Below are positions 33,949 to 42,866 of a DNA stretch of 64,000 bases, one piece after another (within the stretch, counting starts at the first letter, position 1; each line of letters begins with the position of its first letter). The DNA comes from Pelotomaculum thermopropionicum SI. GTDB taxonomy: Bacteria; Bacillota; Desulfotomaculia; Desulfotomaculales; Pelotomaculaceae. The stretch spans positions 434,001 to 498,000 of the forward strand of contig AP009389.1 of the NCBI GenBank assembly GCA_000010565.1. The letters are read 5' to 3'. A program made the position numbers and the translations under genes. The notes below the pieces were generated by a model, which did not search any database, was not told the DNA's origin, and saw only the letters and a program-made list of their open reading frames with translations.

Positions 33949-34827
33949 GTGGAACTGAACCTGCTGGAAAAAACCGAGTTGTGGATAACCGGCGTGGAGC
34001 TGGACAGGGCCAACCTGAACGAGGTAGCCGCCGCCGTTGCCGGCGTGCTGAAGCTGCCCGCGGAGAGCGTTCTGGTAATTGACGTGCGGGACGGCGTGGT
34101 GGCGCTGGATATTTTAAGGCGAAAAATAATGGCGGAGCAGATCGTCGGGAAGGAAAGGGAATTGCTGGCCTCCCTGGCCGCTGTAAGCGGAGTGCGGCTG
34201 ACGCCCCGGGCTGCCGTTCATGCCCGGGGAATCCTCGGCCTGATTGCCGCCGACCCGGAGCAGCGGGAGGAAATCCTGGAGCGCGCCGGCCGGCTGGCCG
34301 AGCAGGTAAAATCCACTGCTGCCCGGCGGGGGATGGTTTTTGCTACGGGCCGCGAGGTGCAGGAGGGGCTGATCGAGGACACCAACTCTCCTTACCTGAT
34401 CGAGCTTTTTGAGAAAAACGGTTATAGAATGCGTTTCGGCGGCGTACTGCCGGACGACCTCGAGACGATCACCGGCCGCCTGCGTGCGGCGGCCGCGGAG
34501 GGTTACGGCCTGGTGGTCACCACCGGCGGCGTGGGCGCGGAGGACAAGGACTTTACCGTGGAAGGCATCTGCCGGCTGGACCCTCTGGCCGAAACCCCGT
34601 CGATCCTGCACTTTCACGCCGGGCAGGGAAGGCATGTTAAAGGCGGTGTGCGCATTGCCGTCGGCAGGGCCGGCTTAACCACTTTTGTTGCCCTGCCCGG
34701 CCCCCACGACGAGGTGCGGCTGGCCGCCCCGGTGCTGCTGGAAGGACTAAAGGCGGGGGCGGACAAAAAGCATCTGGCCGGCGCTCTGGCAGGGGTTCTG
34801 CGGGAGAAGTGGCGCCGAGCATTTTAA
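33949..34827 (+). CDS. Molybdopterin-binding-domain protein (CinA/MoaB-like)
   Basis: A 292-residue protein. The C-terminal half from about residue 125 is a MoCF-type domain (ATGREVQEGLIEDTNSPYLI, VLPDDLETITGRL, VVTTGGVGAEDKDF), as in CinA N-termini, MoaB and MogA. The first 120 residues are unassigned. Such domains bind molybdopterin or adenylate it. It sits just before a ferredoxin and a tungstopterin AOR, suggesting service to cofactor insertion or regulation. GTG start with AAGGAGAAGG upstream. Confidence 0.78.
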   Translation: MELNLLEKTELWITGVELDRANLNEVAAAVAGVLKLPAESVLVIDVRDGVVALDILRRKIMAEQIVGKERELLASLAAVSGVRLTPRAAVHARGILGLIAADPEQREEILERAGRLAEQVKSTAARRGMVFATGREVQEGLIEDTNSPYLIELFEKNGYRMRFGGVLPDDLETITGRLRAAAAEGYGLVVTTGGVGAEDKDFTVEGICRLDPLAETPSILHFHAGQGRHVKGGVRIAVGRAGLTTFVALPGPHDEVRLAAPVLLEGLKAGADKKHLAGALAGVLREKWRRAF

Positions 34828-34858
34828 TACCAAAATAATGCCTGGAGGTGACCTGTTA

Positions 34859-35320
34859 ATGTCCAAAGTTCTGGTAGTTGACCCTTCCAAATGTACCGGC
34901 TGTCACCGCTGTGAAATGTGGTGCTCGCTGACGAAGTACGGCGAAATCAATCCATCTCGAAGCAATGTCTACGTAATCCGGCGGGAGCCGGCGGTGGATG
35001 TGCCGGTGGTCTGTGTGCAGTGCGGCCTGTGCGTGGACGTTTGCCCCGTTGAAGCGCTAAAGCGCAATGGGAAGACCGATGCGGTAGTGGTAGACGCTGA
35101 ATCGTGTACGGGCTGCGGCACCTGCGTGAAGGTATGCCCTTACGGGGTGCTCAGGATCGACGAAGAAACAGATACGGCGGCCAAGTGCGACCTGTGCGGC
35201 GGTTCGCCTGCCTGCGCCGGGCACTGCCCGCATGGCGCCATCCGGTATGAGGACGCGGGCAAAGCCGCGGCCAGAAGACGGGAACAGTGGGCAACGGCCA
35301 TTGCCATAAAAATCAGCTAG
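34859..35320 (+). CDS. Polyferredoxin electron carrier for AOR
   Basis: A 153-residue iron-sulfur protein with a four-cluster pattern like the DMSO-reductase/HydN-type electron-transfer subunits: CTGCHRCEMWCS, CVQCGLCVDVCP, CTGCGTCVKVCP and CDLCGGSPACAGHCP. It starts 15 bp upstream of the AOR gene, to which it is very likely the electron-transfer subunit. ATG 34859 follows GGAGGTGA; a frame start at 34838 is unsupported. Confidence 0.85.
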   Translation: MSKVLVVDPSKCTGCHRCEMWCSLTKYGEINPSRSNVYVIRREPAVDVPVVCVQCGLCVDVCPVEALKRNGKTDAVVVDAESCTGCGTCVKVCPYGVLRIDEETDTAAKCDLCGGSPACAGHCPHGAIRYEDAGKAAARRREQWATAIAIKIS

Positions 35321-35335
35321 CGGGAGGTGGTAGGA

Positions 35336-37216
35336 ATGTACGGTTATACAGGCAATTTACTGCGGGTGAATTTGACAAGCGGCGAAATAAAGGTTGAGAA
35401 GCTGGACGAGAAAGAACTGCGCAAGTATATGGGCTGCACGGGCTACGCGGCAAAGCTGCTTTACCAGGAGATGCCGGCAGGCGTCGACCCTCTTGCCCCG
35501 GAAGCCAAGGTGGTTTTCGCCACCGGGGCCGTAACCGGAACCCTCTGCCCCAGCGGCGGCAGTTACGAGGTTTGCTACAAGTCGCCCCTGACCGGCACCT
35601 GGAACGAAGCCCGGTCGGGCGGGGCATTCGGCCCCAAGCTCAAATATGCCGGGTTTGACTTTCTGGTTGTGGAGGGCAAGGCCGAGGAGCCGGTCTACCT
35701 TTTAATTAAGGACGGCCGGGCTGAAATTAAGCCTGCCAAGCACCTGTGGGGCCTTAATGTGGAAGAGACTACAGATGCGATAATTAACGAGCTGGACGAT
35801 CCGGAAGTGTCCGTGGCAGCCATCGGCCAGGCCGGCGAAAACGGTGTGCTGTACGCGGCGCTGATTAACGACAGGGGACGGGCCGCCGGCCGCGGCGGGA
35901 TCGGCGCGGTGCTGGGGAGCAAGAACCTGAAAGCTGTTGTTGCCAACGGCAGCGGCGGAATCAAGGTGGCCCGCCCGAAAGAGTTTGCGGAAGTCATAGA
36001 CAAGGCGGAGCAGTGGCTGAAAAACTATCCCTTTGCCGCCATTCCGGAAATGGGCACGGTAGGCTTGCTGTCCGGCAATAATGCCATGGGAATGCTTCCG
36101 ACCAGAAACTTCCAGACCGGCTTTTTTGAGAATGCCGACAAGGTTGCCGGCGAAGTGGTCAACCGGAAGTACCAGATCAAAAGGCGCGCCTGCTATGGAT
36201 GCAGCTTTGGCTGCGGCCGCTACACCGCGGTAAGCGGCGGCAAGTTTGCCACCCCGCCCATGGAAGGGCCGGAGTACGAAACGGCGGACATGCTGGGCCC
36301 GATTTGCGGGGTTGACGATATCGAGGCGATAATTAGGGGCAACTTCCTCTGCAATGTATACGGGCTGGACACCATCAGCACCGGCATAAGCATCGGCTTT
36401 GCCATGGAGTGTTACGAAAGAGGGCTGCTGACCGACAGGGATACAGACGGAATACCCCTGCGCTGGGGCGATGCAGAAGCGGTGGTGAAACTGGTGGAAA
36501 AAATAGCCCACCGGGAGGGCATTGGCGACCTGCTGGCGCTGGGCGTGAAACGCATGGCAGAAAAGCTCGGGCCCCGGGCTGAAGACGCGGCCATCCACGT
36601 CAAGGGCCTGGAGCTGCCGGCCCACGAGCCACGGGTGGAATCCAAAGCTCTGGCCGTTCAGTACGCCGTATCGCCGCGGGGAGCCTGCCATATGCACCCG
36701 AACTGGCCCAGCACCTGGGACTTCCAGGTTGACTGCGGCATGAAGGATCTAGGCATACCCTGGCCGCCAACGGGAGGCATGCAGGACGAGTCGCCGGTCA
36801 AAGGCGTTGCCTACCGGTACGTGGCCCTGCAGGGCGAAATCAGCGAAATCCTGGGCGCCTGCATCTTCCATTCCTGGGGCAGTGAAGGCAGTTGCCTGAC
36901 GCCGCAGCTTTACGCCGAAATTATGAAAGCCCTTACCGGCTGGGACGTTACTGCCGAGGAACTGGTTACTGCCGCAGAGCGCTCTTGGAATCTCAAGCGG
37001 TGCTTTAACGCCCGCGAAGGTTTTGACCGCAAGGACGACAGGCTGCCCAAGCGGATTTCCGAGCCGATCCCGGACGGTCCTTCGGCCGGCGCCAGGGTTG
37101 AAAACCTGGACCGGATGCTGGATGCTTATTACGAAGCGATGGGCTGGGACAGGAGTACCGGCCTGCCCACCGCCGGCAAGCTGAAAGAGCTGGGTCTGGA
37201 GTTTGCCGTCGGGTAA
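35336..37216 (+). CDS. Aldehyde:ferredoxin oxidoreductase 1
   Basis: A 626-residue tungstopterin enzyme oxidising aldehydes to acids with ferredoxin, or the reverse with low-potential electrons. The N-terminal domain starts YGYTGNLLRVNLTSGEIKVE. The 4Fe-4S cluster cysteines are in RRACYGCSFGCGRY (CxxCxxxC) plus a later Cys (GACIFHSW). The pterin-binding region and ARVENLD-type tail are family-like. ATG 35336 has GGGAGGTGG upstream. With its ferredoxin it forms a two-gene unit, preceded by the MoCF protein and flanked by alcohol dehydrogenases. Confidence 0.92.
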   Translation: MYGYTGNLLRVNLTSGEIKVEKLDEKELRKYMGCTGYAAKLLYQEMPAGVDPLAPEAKVVFATGAVTGTLCPSGGSYEVCYKSPLTGTWNEARSGGAFGPKLKYAGFDFLVVEGKAEEPVYLLIKDGRAEIKPAKHLWGLNVEETTDAIINELDDPEVSVAAIGQAGENGVLYAALINDRGRAAGRGGIGAVLGSKNLKAVVANGSGGIKVARPKEFAEVIDKAEQWLKNYPFAAIPEMGTVGLLSGNNAMGMLPTRNFQTGFFENADKVAGEVVNRKYQIKRRACYGCSFGCGRYTAVSGGKFATPPMEGPEYETADMLGPICGVDDIEAIIRGNFLCNVYGLDTISTGISIGFAMECYERGLLTDRDTDGIPLRWGDAEAVVKLVEKIAHREGIGDLLALGVKRMAEKLGPRAEDAAIHVKGLELPAHEPRVESKALAVQYAVSPRGACHMHPNWPSTWDFQVDCGMKDLGIPWPPTGGMQDESPVKGVAYRYVALQGEISEILGACIFHSWGSEGSCLTPQLYAEIMKALTGWDVTAEELVTAAERSWNLKRCFNAREGFDRKDDRLPKRISEPIPDGPSAGARVENLDRMLDAYYEAMGWDRSTGLPTAGKLKELGLEFAVG

Positions 37217-37403
37217 ATTGCCCGGCCGTTGTTTAAACGGTCTGTAAAGTCTGAAAATGGCTTTACGGACCTGCCTGAAGCAAGAACGGCGTTTTATAAT
37301 ATAGAACACCGGAGGGAGGGGTACGGGCGAAAAGGAGTTATGCCGCCGTTGCTTTAAGGCAGGGCCATGCTGATAAATACCATTTAAAAAGGAGGATTTT
37401 AAA

Positions 37404-38591
37404 ATGGCAGGTTATTCGAAATGGTTCAGGGTTCCGCGGGATATAGTGTTCGGCTGGGGCAGCCTGGAATACCTTAAAGAACTGGAAGGCAAAAGGGCCT
37501 TTATAGTTACCGACAAAACCATGCAGGAGCTTGGCTTTGTGGACAAGGTGAAGAGCTACCTGGCCGAAGCCGGAATTGAAAGCGCCGTATTCAACGAAGT
37601 AGAGCCCGATCCTTCCCGGCAAACCGTGAAAAAAGGCGCCAGGCTGATGGAGCAGTTTCAGCCGGACCTGATTGTCGGGCTGGGCGGCGGCTCTTCCCTG
37701 GACGCCGGCAAGGGAATGTGGATTTTCTACGAATATCCGGATGCAAAGTGGGAAGACATTTTCGTTCCCTTCACCGGCGTGCCGAAGCTGAGAAACAAGG
37801 CCAGGTACGTGGCCATTCCTTCCACCAGCGGCACCGCCACCGAGGTAACCCTGGCGGCGGTTATCACCAACCGCGACGTTGTGCCGAACGTTAAGGACTT
37901 TACCCTTTCCTACGAGGTTACGCCGGACATTGCCATCTGCGATCCGGAGTTGCCTTCCACAATGCCACCTGCCGTCACCGCCAACACCGGCTTTGACGTG
38001 ATCGTTCACGCCGTTGAGGCATACGTTTCTGTAAACGCCACCGACGTTACCGACCCGATTGCCCTGCGGTCTGCCGCCATGGCTTATAAATGGTTGCCTC
38101 TGGCCTTCGCCAACGGCGGAAACAAAGAAGCAAGGGAAAAAATGCACACGGCCTCGCTCATGGCCGGCTTTACCTTTACCAACACCGCCCTGGGGCTGGT
38201 CCACAGCACCGCCCACCAGATCGGGGCGGAATACGGCGTGCCGCACGGCCGGGCCAACGCAATCATGCTGCCGTATGTGGTGCAGTACAACGCCCCGGCG
38301 GCCGCCGCACGTTACGCCGATATGGCCCAGGCCTTCGGGTATGCTTCCACCGATCCGTTCGAGGGCACGGTCAAGTTCATCGACGCCGTCCGGAAGCTGC
38401 AAAAGATTCTGGGCATCCCTGCCTGTCTGAAGGATGCCGGCATTAAAGAAGAGGACTTCCTGAAGAAAGTGGACATGCTCACCAAGAACGCCATGAACGA
38501 CGGCAGCACGCCGGCCAACCCGCGGGTCCCAACCCTGGCGGAAATCAAGAACATCTTCCTCTGCGCCTATTACGGAAACGACGTGATTTAA
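37404..38591 (+). CDS. Iron-type alcohol dehydrogenase 2
   Basis: A 395-residue group III alcohol dehydrogenase: LGGGSSLDAGKGMW for nucleotide, GFDVIVHAVEA and GLVHSTAHQIGAEYGVPHGR for the metal. It differs clearly from the one at 32685, so a different alcohol is likely. ATG with AAAGGAGG upstream. The 187 bp before it hold TATAAT (37296-37301) but no clear -35, so a separate promoter is possible. It follows AOR 1, giving an aldehyde-alcohol pair. Confidence 0.9.
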   Translation: MAGYSKWFRVPRDIVFGWGSLEYLKELEGKRAFIVTDKTMQELGFVDKVKSYLAEAGIESAVFNEVEPDPSRQTVKKGARLMEQFQPDLIVGLGGGSSLDAGKGMWIFYEYPDAKWEDIFVPFTGVPKLRNKARYVAIPSTSGTATEVTLAAVITNRDVVPNVKDFTLSYEVTPDIAICDPELPSTMPPAVTANTGFDVIVHAVEAYVSVNATDVTDPIALRSAAMAYKWLPLAFANGGNKEAREKMHTASLMAGFTFTNTALGLVHSTAHQIGAEYGVPHGRANAIMLPYVVQYNAPAAAARYADMAQAFGYASTDPFEGTVKFIDAVRKLQKILGIPACLKDAGIKEEDFLKKVDMLTKNAMNDGSTPANPRVPTLAEIKNIFLCAYYGNDVI

Positions 38592-38662
38592 GATGGACAG
38601 CGGCAGTACGGGACTGCAGGTCCCGTACTGCGGCAAAACCGGGGAAAAGGAGTTGAAATCCA

Positions 38663-39523
38663 GTGGGTATTGAGCCTTTAATGGTAATTGGAGCCTTCGG
38701 CGGGGGCATACTGGGGGCAGCCATGGGGCCCCTCCCGGCCATTACGCTGTGGGGTGCCGTGTTGATGATTGCCGGCCTGGCCGGGGTGCTAACCGGCAGT
38801 CCGGTAATGGTGTGGGACCTGGCCTTTAACCCGCTTTTCGGCGCGCATATTGTTTATGCCGGCGGTGCCGCCGCCCTGGCCTACGCCTGGTCGAGGGGGG
38901 CTATAGAGAGCGGGCTGGACATCCTCAAGCCGCTGTCGGGCTTGGGCAGGGCGGACGTTCTGCTGGTGGGCGGAATTTTCGGCGTTCTCGGCACCCTGCT
39001 GGAGCGCGTAGGGACCGGCCTGGCGCTTCCTACCGATACCGTCGCCCTGTCCGTGGTCATAACCGGCTGGGTGGCCAGGCTGCTGTTCGATCCGAAATGG
39101 CGCGCCAACCGCGGGAAGGGCGCGGAAGGCGAAACCTGGTGGCCAAAAGGCAGCGAACTGGCCCTGCTGGTGGTGCTGGGATGCGGCGTCGGGCTGGCGG
39201 GGGGAATTGCTGCGGCTAAGATCGGAGATGCCCTGCTTCCCTTTGGATTGGCCTTATTGTTCTTGATCTACCTGCAAACAGGGTTCAACGGGCAGCCCTG
39301 GCACCACATCGTCCTGGTTGCCGGCCTGGCGGCGCTGCAGGGGCACGGAAGCGTAAACGCCATTATCTGGGCGACGGTGCTGGGCGGGGTGACGGCCATT
39401 GTATCGAGCTTTTTCAGCAAATGGTGGATTGTCAGGACCAATTCTTATATAGACCCGCCGGTTACGAGCATAGCCGTGGGAAAAAGCATTGTCATAGCCT
39501 TAGCCGCAGCCGGGCTCTTATAA
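38663..39523 (+). CDS. Integral membrane protein, unknown family
   Basis: A 286-residue protein with about eight hydrophobic segments, starting IGAFGGGILGAAMGPLPAIT and ending SIAVGKSIVIALAAAGLL. Polar stretches include LFDPKWRANRGKGAEGETWW and NSYIDPPVTSIAVGK. I do not recognise the family. It lies between an alcohol dehydrogenase and the ADP-forming acyl-CoA synthetase, so transport of an acid, aldehyde or ion linked to that metabolism is a reasonable guess. GTG start with AAAAGGAG upstream. Confidence 0.75.
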   Translation: MGIEPLMVIGAFGGGILGAAMGPLPAITLWGAVLMIAGLAGVLTGSPVMVWDLAFNPLFGAHIVYAGGAAALAYAWSRGAIESGLDILKPLSGLGRADVLLVGGIFGVLGTLLERVGTGLALPTDTVALSVVITGWVARLLFDPKWRANRGKGAEGETWWPKGSELALLVVLGCGVGLAGGIAAAKIGDALLPFGLALLFLIYLQTGFNGQPWHHIVLVAGLAALQGHGSVNAIIWATVLGGVTAIVSSFFSKWWIVRTNSYIDPPVTSIAVGKSIVIALAAAGLL

Positions 39524-39670
39524 CCGTCCGGCCCGTTTGCCGGATCACGGCCTTGCCCTTTTAAATGGATATAATTGCGTAAAGGATAGTGGTGACAATG
39601 TTGACGGTTTGCAGCGGAGCTCACCGCTATCTTTTGTTAGGAGGACACTGCAGCAAGAGGTGAAACATAA

Positions 39671-41773
39671 TTGAGCAGGCCAAGCAGTTTTACCAGGCCT
39701 AAATCCGTGGCAGTTATCGGGGCCTCGAACAAGCCGGGCAAGATAGGCTGCGCCCTGGTCAGCAACCTGATCGAGAGCGGTTACCAGGGCAGGATATTTC
39801 CGGTAAACTCCAGGGAAAAAGAAATCCTGGGGCTACCCTGCTTTCCCTCCGTTGCCGACATACCGGAGGAGGTGGAAACGGCAGTTTTTGCCGTGCCGGC
39901 CCCAAAAGTCCTGGACGCCGCCGCCGGGTGCGGCCGGAAGGGAGTCAAAAACCTGGTGGTTCTAACGGCGGGCTTTAAAGAGATGGGCCGCGAGGGCATG
40001 GAGCTGGAGAAAAAATTTCTGGGCGTCTGCAAAGAGTACGGCATGCGCATGCTGGGCCCCAACTGCGTGGGTTTTCTGGACACCCATACTCCCATCAACG
40101 CCACCTTTTTGAAAGGCTTTCCGGCCAGAGGGGAAATAGCCTTTATATCCCAGAGCGGGGCGATGCTGGCGGCCATTCTGGACTGGAGCAAAAGCGCCGG
40201 GATAGGTTACAGCAAGATTTACAGCCTTGGGAACAAGGCCGATTTAAACGAAGTCGACTGCATCGCCGAGGCCGCGGACGACCCCAACACCAAAGTAATA
40301 CTCTGCTACATTGAAGACGTGGCCTGCGGCCCCGAATTTCTGAGAGTCGTATCGCAGGCAACCCGCAAGAAGCCGGTAATTATTTTAAAATCCGGCACCA
40401 GCCAGGCCGGGGCGCAGGCGGCGTCGTCCCACACCGGGGCGCTGGCCGGCAGCGACCTGGCCTACAACACCGCCTTCAAGCGGTGCGGCGTGATAAGAGT
40501 CGACAGCATGTCCGAGCTTTTTGACCTGGCCATAGCCTTTGTCAACCAGCCCGTACCCAAAGGCAGGAAGGTGGCAATTGTTACCAACTCAGGCGGGCCC
40601 GGCATTATTGCCACAGACAAAGTTGAAGCGCACGGGTTGACCATGGCCCGCTTTACAAAAGATACCATTGAAGAGCTGCGCCTGGGGCTGCCTCCCGAGG
40701 CCGGCATCTACAACCCCGTGGACGTGCTGGGAGACGCCAGGGCCGACCGCTTCAAGTTTGCCCTGGAGAAGGTGCTGCGGGACGAGAACGTTGACGGCGC
40801 GGCGGTGCTGCTGTGCCCCGTGGCGGTTACCCAGCCGGTCGAGACGGCCCAGGCCCTGATCGAGCTGAACAAAGCTTTTCCGGAAAAACCCCTGATAGCC
40901 GCCTACATGGGCGGGCAGGCCCTGGCCGAAGGAGTCAGGCTGCTTACCGAAAACCGCATTCCCTGCTTTACCATGCCCGAACCCGCCATAGCCGCCCTGG
41001 CCGGCATGGTAAAGTACAGAGAAATGACCGAAAAACCAGAAATAGAGGAAAAGGCCGCCGATTTCAGGCCGGATCAGAAGACGGTGAAAGCAGTATTTTA
41101 CGACGTTAAAAAAGACAACCGCCTGGCCCTGCTCGGAAGCGAGGCGGCAGAAGTAATAGCAGCATACGGCGTGGCGGCGGTTGCCACCGAATTGTCCCAG
41201 AGCCCTGAAGAGGCTGCGGCCATAGCCGACAGAATAGGTTATCCCGTGGTTTTAAAAGTAGCTTCACCAAAAATCCTGCACAAGACCGACGTAGGCGGGG
41301 TAATAACCGGAATCCGTTCGGCCGGAGAAGTTAAAAGCGCTTACGTGACCATCATGGAAAACGTGCACCGGTATTTGCCCAGGGTCATCCCCCACGGCAT
41401 AGAAGTGCAGAAGATGGTGCCCAAAGGAGTCGAACTGATCGTGGGCATGACCCGGGACGTGCAGTTCGGCCCACTGATCGGGTTCGGCCTGGGGGGCATT
41501 TACGTGAACCTGCTCAAAGACGTTTCCTTCAGGCTGGCCCACGGCTTGACCGGTGCCGAAATAGCAGAGATGATAGCCGAAACCAAAGCGTACACCCTGA
41601 TTAAAGGGTACCGCGGCGAAAACCCCGTTGACCTCGGCGCAGTGAGCGAAGTAATCAGGCGCACGGCCATGCTTGCGGTAGATTTTCCGGAAATCATGGA
41701 AATAGACATCAACCCCGTATTTGCCTACGAGCATGGAGTCGCCGCCCTGGATGTCAAAATTACCCTGTCGTGA
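39671..41773 (+). CDS. ADP-forming acyl-CoA synthetase, fused alpha-beta
   Basis: A 700-residue NDP-forming acyl-CoA synthetase (acyl-CoA + ADP + Pi to acid + ATP + CoA). Residues 1-130: CoA-binding domain (PKSVAVIGASNKPGKIG). 150-290: succinyl-CoA-synthetase-like domain with the phosphate-carrying His in ASSHTGALAGSD. About 480-700: ATP-grasp domain (YPVVLKVASPKILHKTDVGG, GMTRDVQFGPLIGFGLGG, MEIDINPVF). The alpha and beta parts are fused, as in many bacteria. It would give substrate-level ATP from acetyl-CoA made by the MhpE/F route or acyl-CoA from other steps. TTG start with AGAGGTGA upstream. Confidence 0.9.
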   Translation: MSRPSSFTRPKSVAVIGASNKPGKIGCALVSNLIESGYQGRIFPVNSREKEILGLPCFPSVADIPEEVETAVFAVPAPKVLDAAAGCGRKGVKNLVVLTAGFKEMGREGMELEKKFLGVCKEYGMRMLGPNCVGFLDTHTPINATFLKGFPARGEIAFISQSGAMLAAILDWSKSAGIGYSKIYSLGNKADLNEVDCIAEAADDPNTKVILCYIEDVACGPEFLRVVSQATRKKPVIILKSGTSQAGAQAASSHTGALAGSDLAYNTAFKRCGVIRVDSMSELFDLAIAFVNQPVPKGRKVAIVTNSGGPGIIATDKVEAHGLTMARFTKDTIEELRLGLPPEAGIYNPVDVLGDARADRFKFALEKVLRDENVDGAAVLLCPVAVTQPVETAQALIELNKAFPEKPLIAAYMGGQALAEGVRLLTENRIPCFTMPEPAIAALAGMVKYREMTEKPEIEEKAADFRPDQKTVKAVFYDVKKDNRLALLGSEAAEVIAAYGVAAVATELSQSPEEAAAIADRIGYPVVLKVASPKILHKTDVGGVITGIRSAGEVKSAYVTIMENVHRYLPRVIPHGIEVQKMVPKGVELIVGMTRDVQFGPLIGFGLGGIYVNLLKDVSFRLAHGLTGAEIAEMIAETKAYTLIKGYRGENPVDLGAVSEVIRRTAMLAVDFPEIMEIDINPVFAYEHGVAALDVKITLS

Positions 41774-41783
41774 GGTGAAGCAC

Positions 41784-42842
41784 GTGAAAAATCTATACAT
41801 TACCGGTGTGGCAGGCAGCGGTAAAACGGCCATCGCCCTGGGCATCGCCTTGAACCTGAAAAAAGAAGGATACAGGGTAACCTACTTTAAGCCGGTCGGA
41901 AACCGGTCGCGGCTGAGCGATACAGAAGACAACGACGCCCTTTTAATGCGCGAGATCCTGAACATAGACGCAGAAGCCAGAAAAATTGCCCCATTTTTAG
42001 CCGGCACCTCTTACCTGTCCGGGCTGAAGAACCGGGAGGCGGCCCTCGAGAACATCAAAGAAGCCTACCGGGCCGTGTCCCAGGAGGCGGACACAGTAAT
42101 CATAGACGGTGCGGCCTTTCCCCACGCCGGGGCGGCTTACGGACTGGATGCGGCAAGCCTGGCCGGCTTGTTTGAGGCCTCGGTCATAAACGTGATCAAG
42201 CTGGAAAACGACTTGAGCGTCGACCAGGCCGTCTTTTTGAACAACAGCCTGGCATCCAGGGGGCTGAAAGTGATCGGGCACATTTTCAACAACGTGCCGC
42301 GGCAGCTTCTTTCCAAAACAGAAGGAGTATTCAAGCCCCTTCTGGAGAAAGCGGGCTGCACCACCCTCGGCATAATTCCCGTGCGCCCCGAGTTTGCCTC
42401 CCCGACCGTATCGGAGTACTACGAGGTTTTGGGCGGCGAACTGCTGGCGGGCGAAGACCGGCTGGACCTTCTGGTGGAGGAAGTAATCATAGGGGCCATG
42501 ACCCTGGAGAGCGCCCTGCGGTACATGCGCCGTTCGGCAAACAAGGCGGTGATAATGGGCGGCGACCGGGCCGACCTGGCCCTGGCCACCCTGGAGACCA
42601 GCACCTCCGCCCTGATTTTGACCGGCGGCCTGTACCCCGACGTGAAGGTAATTTCCCGCGCCGCGGAGAAAGGAGTACCCGTAATCCTGGTGCACAGCGA
42701 CACCTACACCACCATCGAAAGGATTTCCGAAGTTTCCAGGCGCATCCGGCCGGGCGACGCGGCCGGCATAAATATTGCTATGGAAAATATTGAAAAGCAC
42801 TGCGACTGGCAGTCGATTTTGAATTCTCTTAAAGAAAATTAA
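41784..42842 (+). CDS. DRTGG/BioD-like protein, phosphotransacetylase N-terminal type
   Basis: A 352-residue protein resembling the non-catalytic N-terminal part of large phosphotransacetylases. A P-loop NTPase of the BioD/cobyrinate type begins at residue 3 (YITGVAGSGKTAIALGIAL), and a DRTGG domain follows (LESALRYMRRSANKAVIMGG, ALILTGGLYPDVKV). The acetyltransferase domain is absent. It starts 10 bp after the acyl-CoA synthetase gene, so it may sense nucleotides or regulate that enzyme. GTG 41784 is supported by GTGAGGTGAAG; the frame opens farther upstream inside the previous gene. Confidence 0.8.
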   Translation: MKNLYITGVAGSGKTAIALGIALNLKKEGYRVTYFKPVGNRSRLSDTEDNDALLMREILNIDAEARKIAPFLAGTSYLSGLKNREAALENIKEAYRAVSQEADTVIIDGAAFPHAGAAYGLDAASLAGLFEASVINVIKLENDLSVDQAVFLNNSLASRGLKVIGHIFNNVPRQLLSKTEGVFKPLLEKAGCTTLGIIPVRPEFASPTVSEYYEVLGGELLAGEDRLDLLVEEVIIGAMTLESALRYMRRSANKAVIMGGDRADLALATLETSTSALILTGGLYPDVKVISRAAEKGVPVILVHSDTYTTIERISEVSRRIRPGDAAGINIAMENIEKHCDWQSILNSLKEN

Positions 42843-42866
42843 AAAGATACCTGGAGGAAACCACAT

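Noticed and set aside
37338-38636. 432-residue frame antisense to alcohol dehydrogenase 2
   Set aside because: A shadow of a clear dehydrogenase gene; G+C-rich coding keeps the opposite frame open. The composition (Gly, His, Arg, Gln rich) is typical of an antisense frame.
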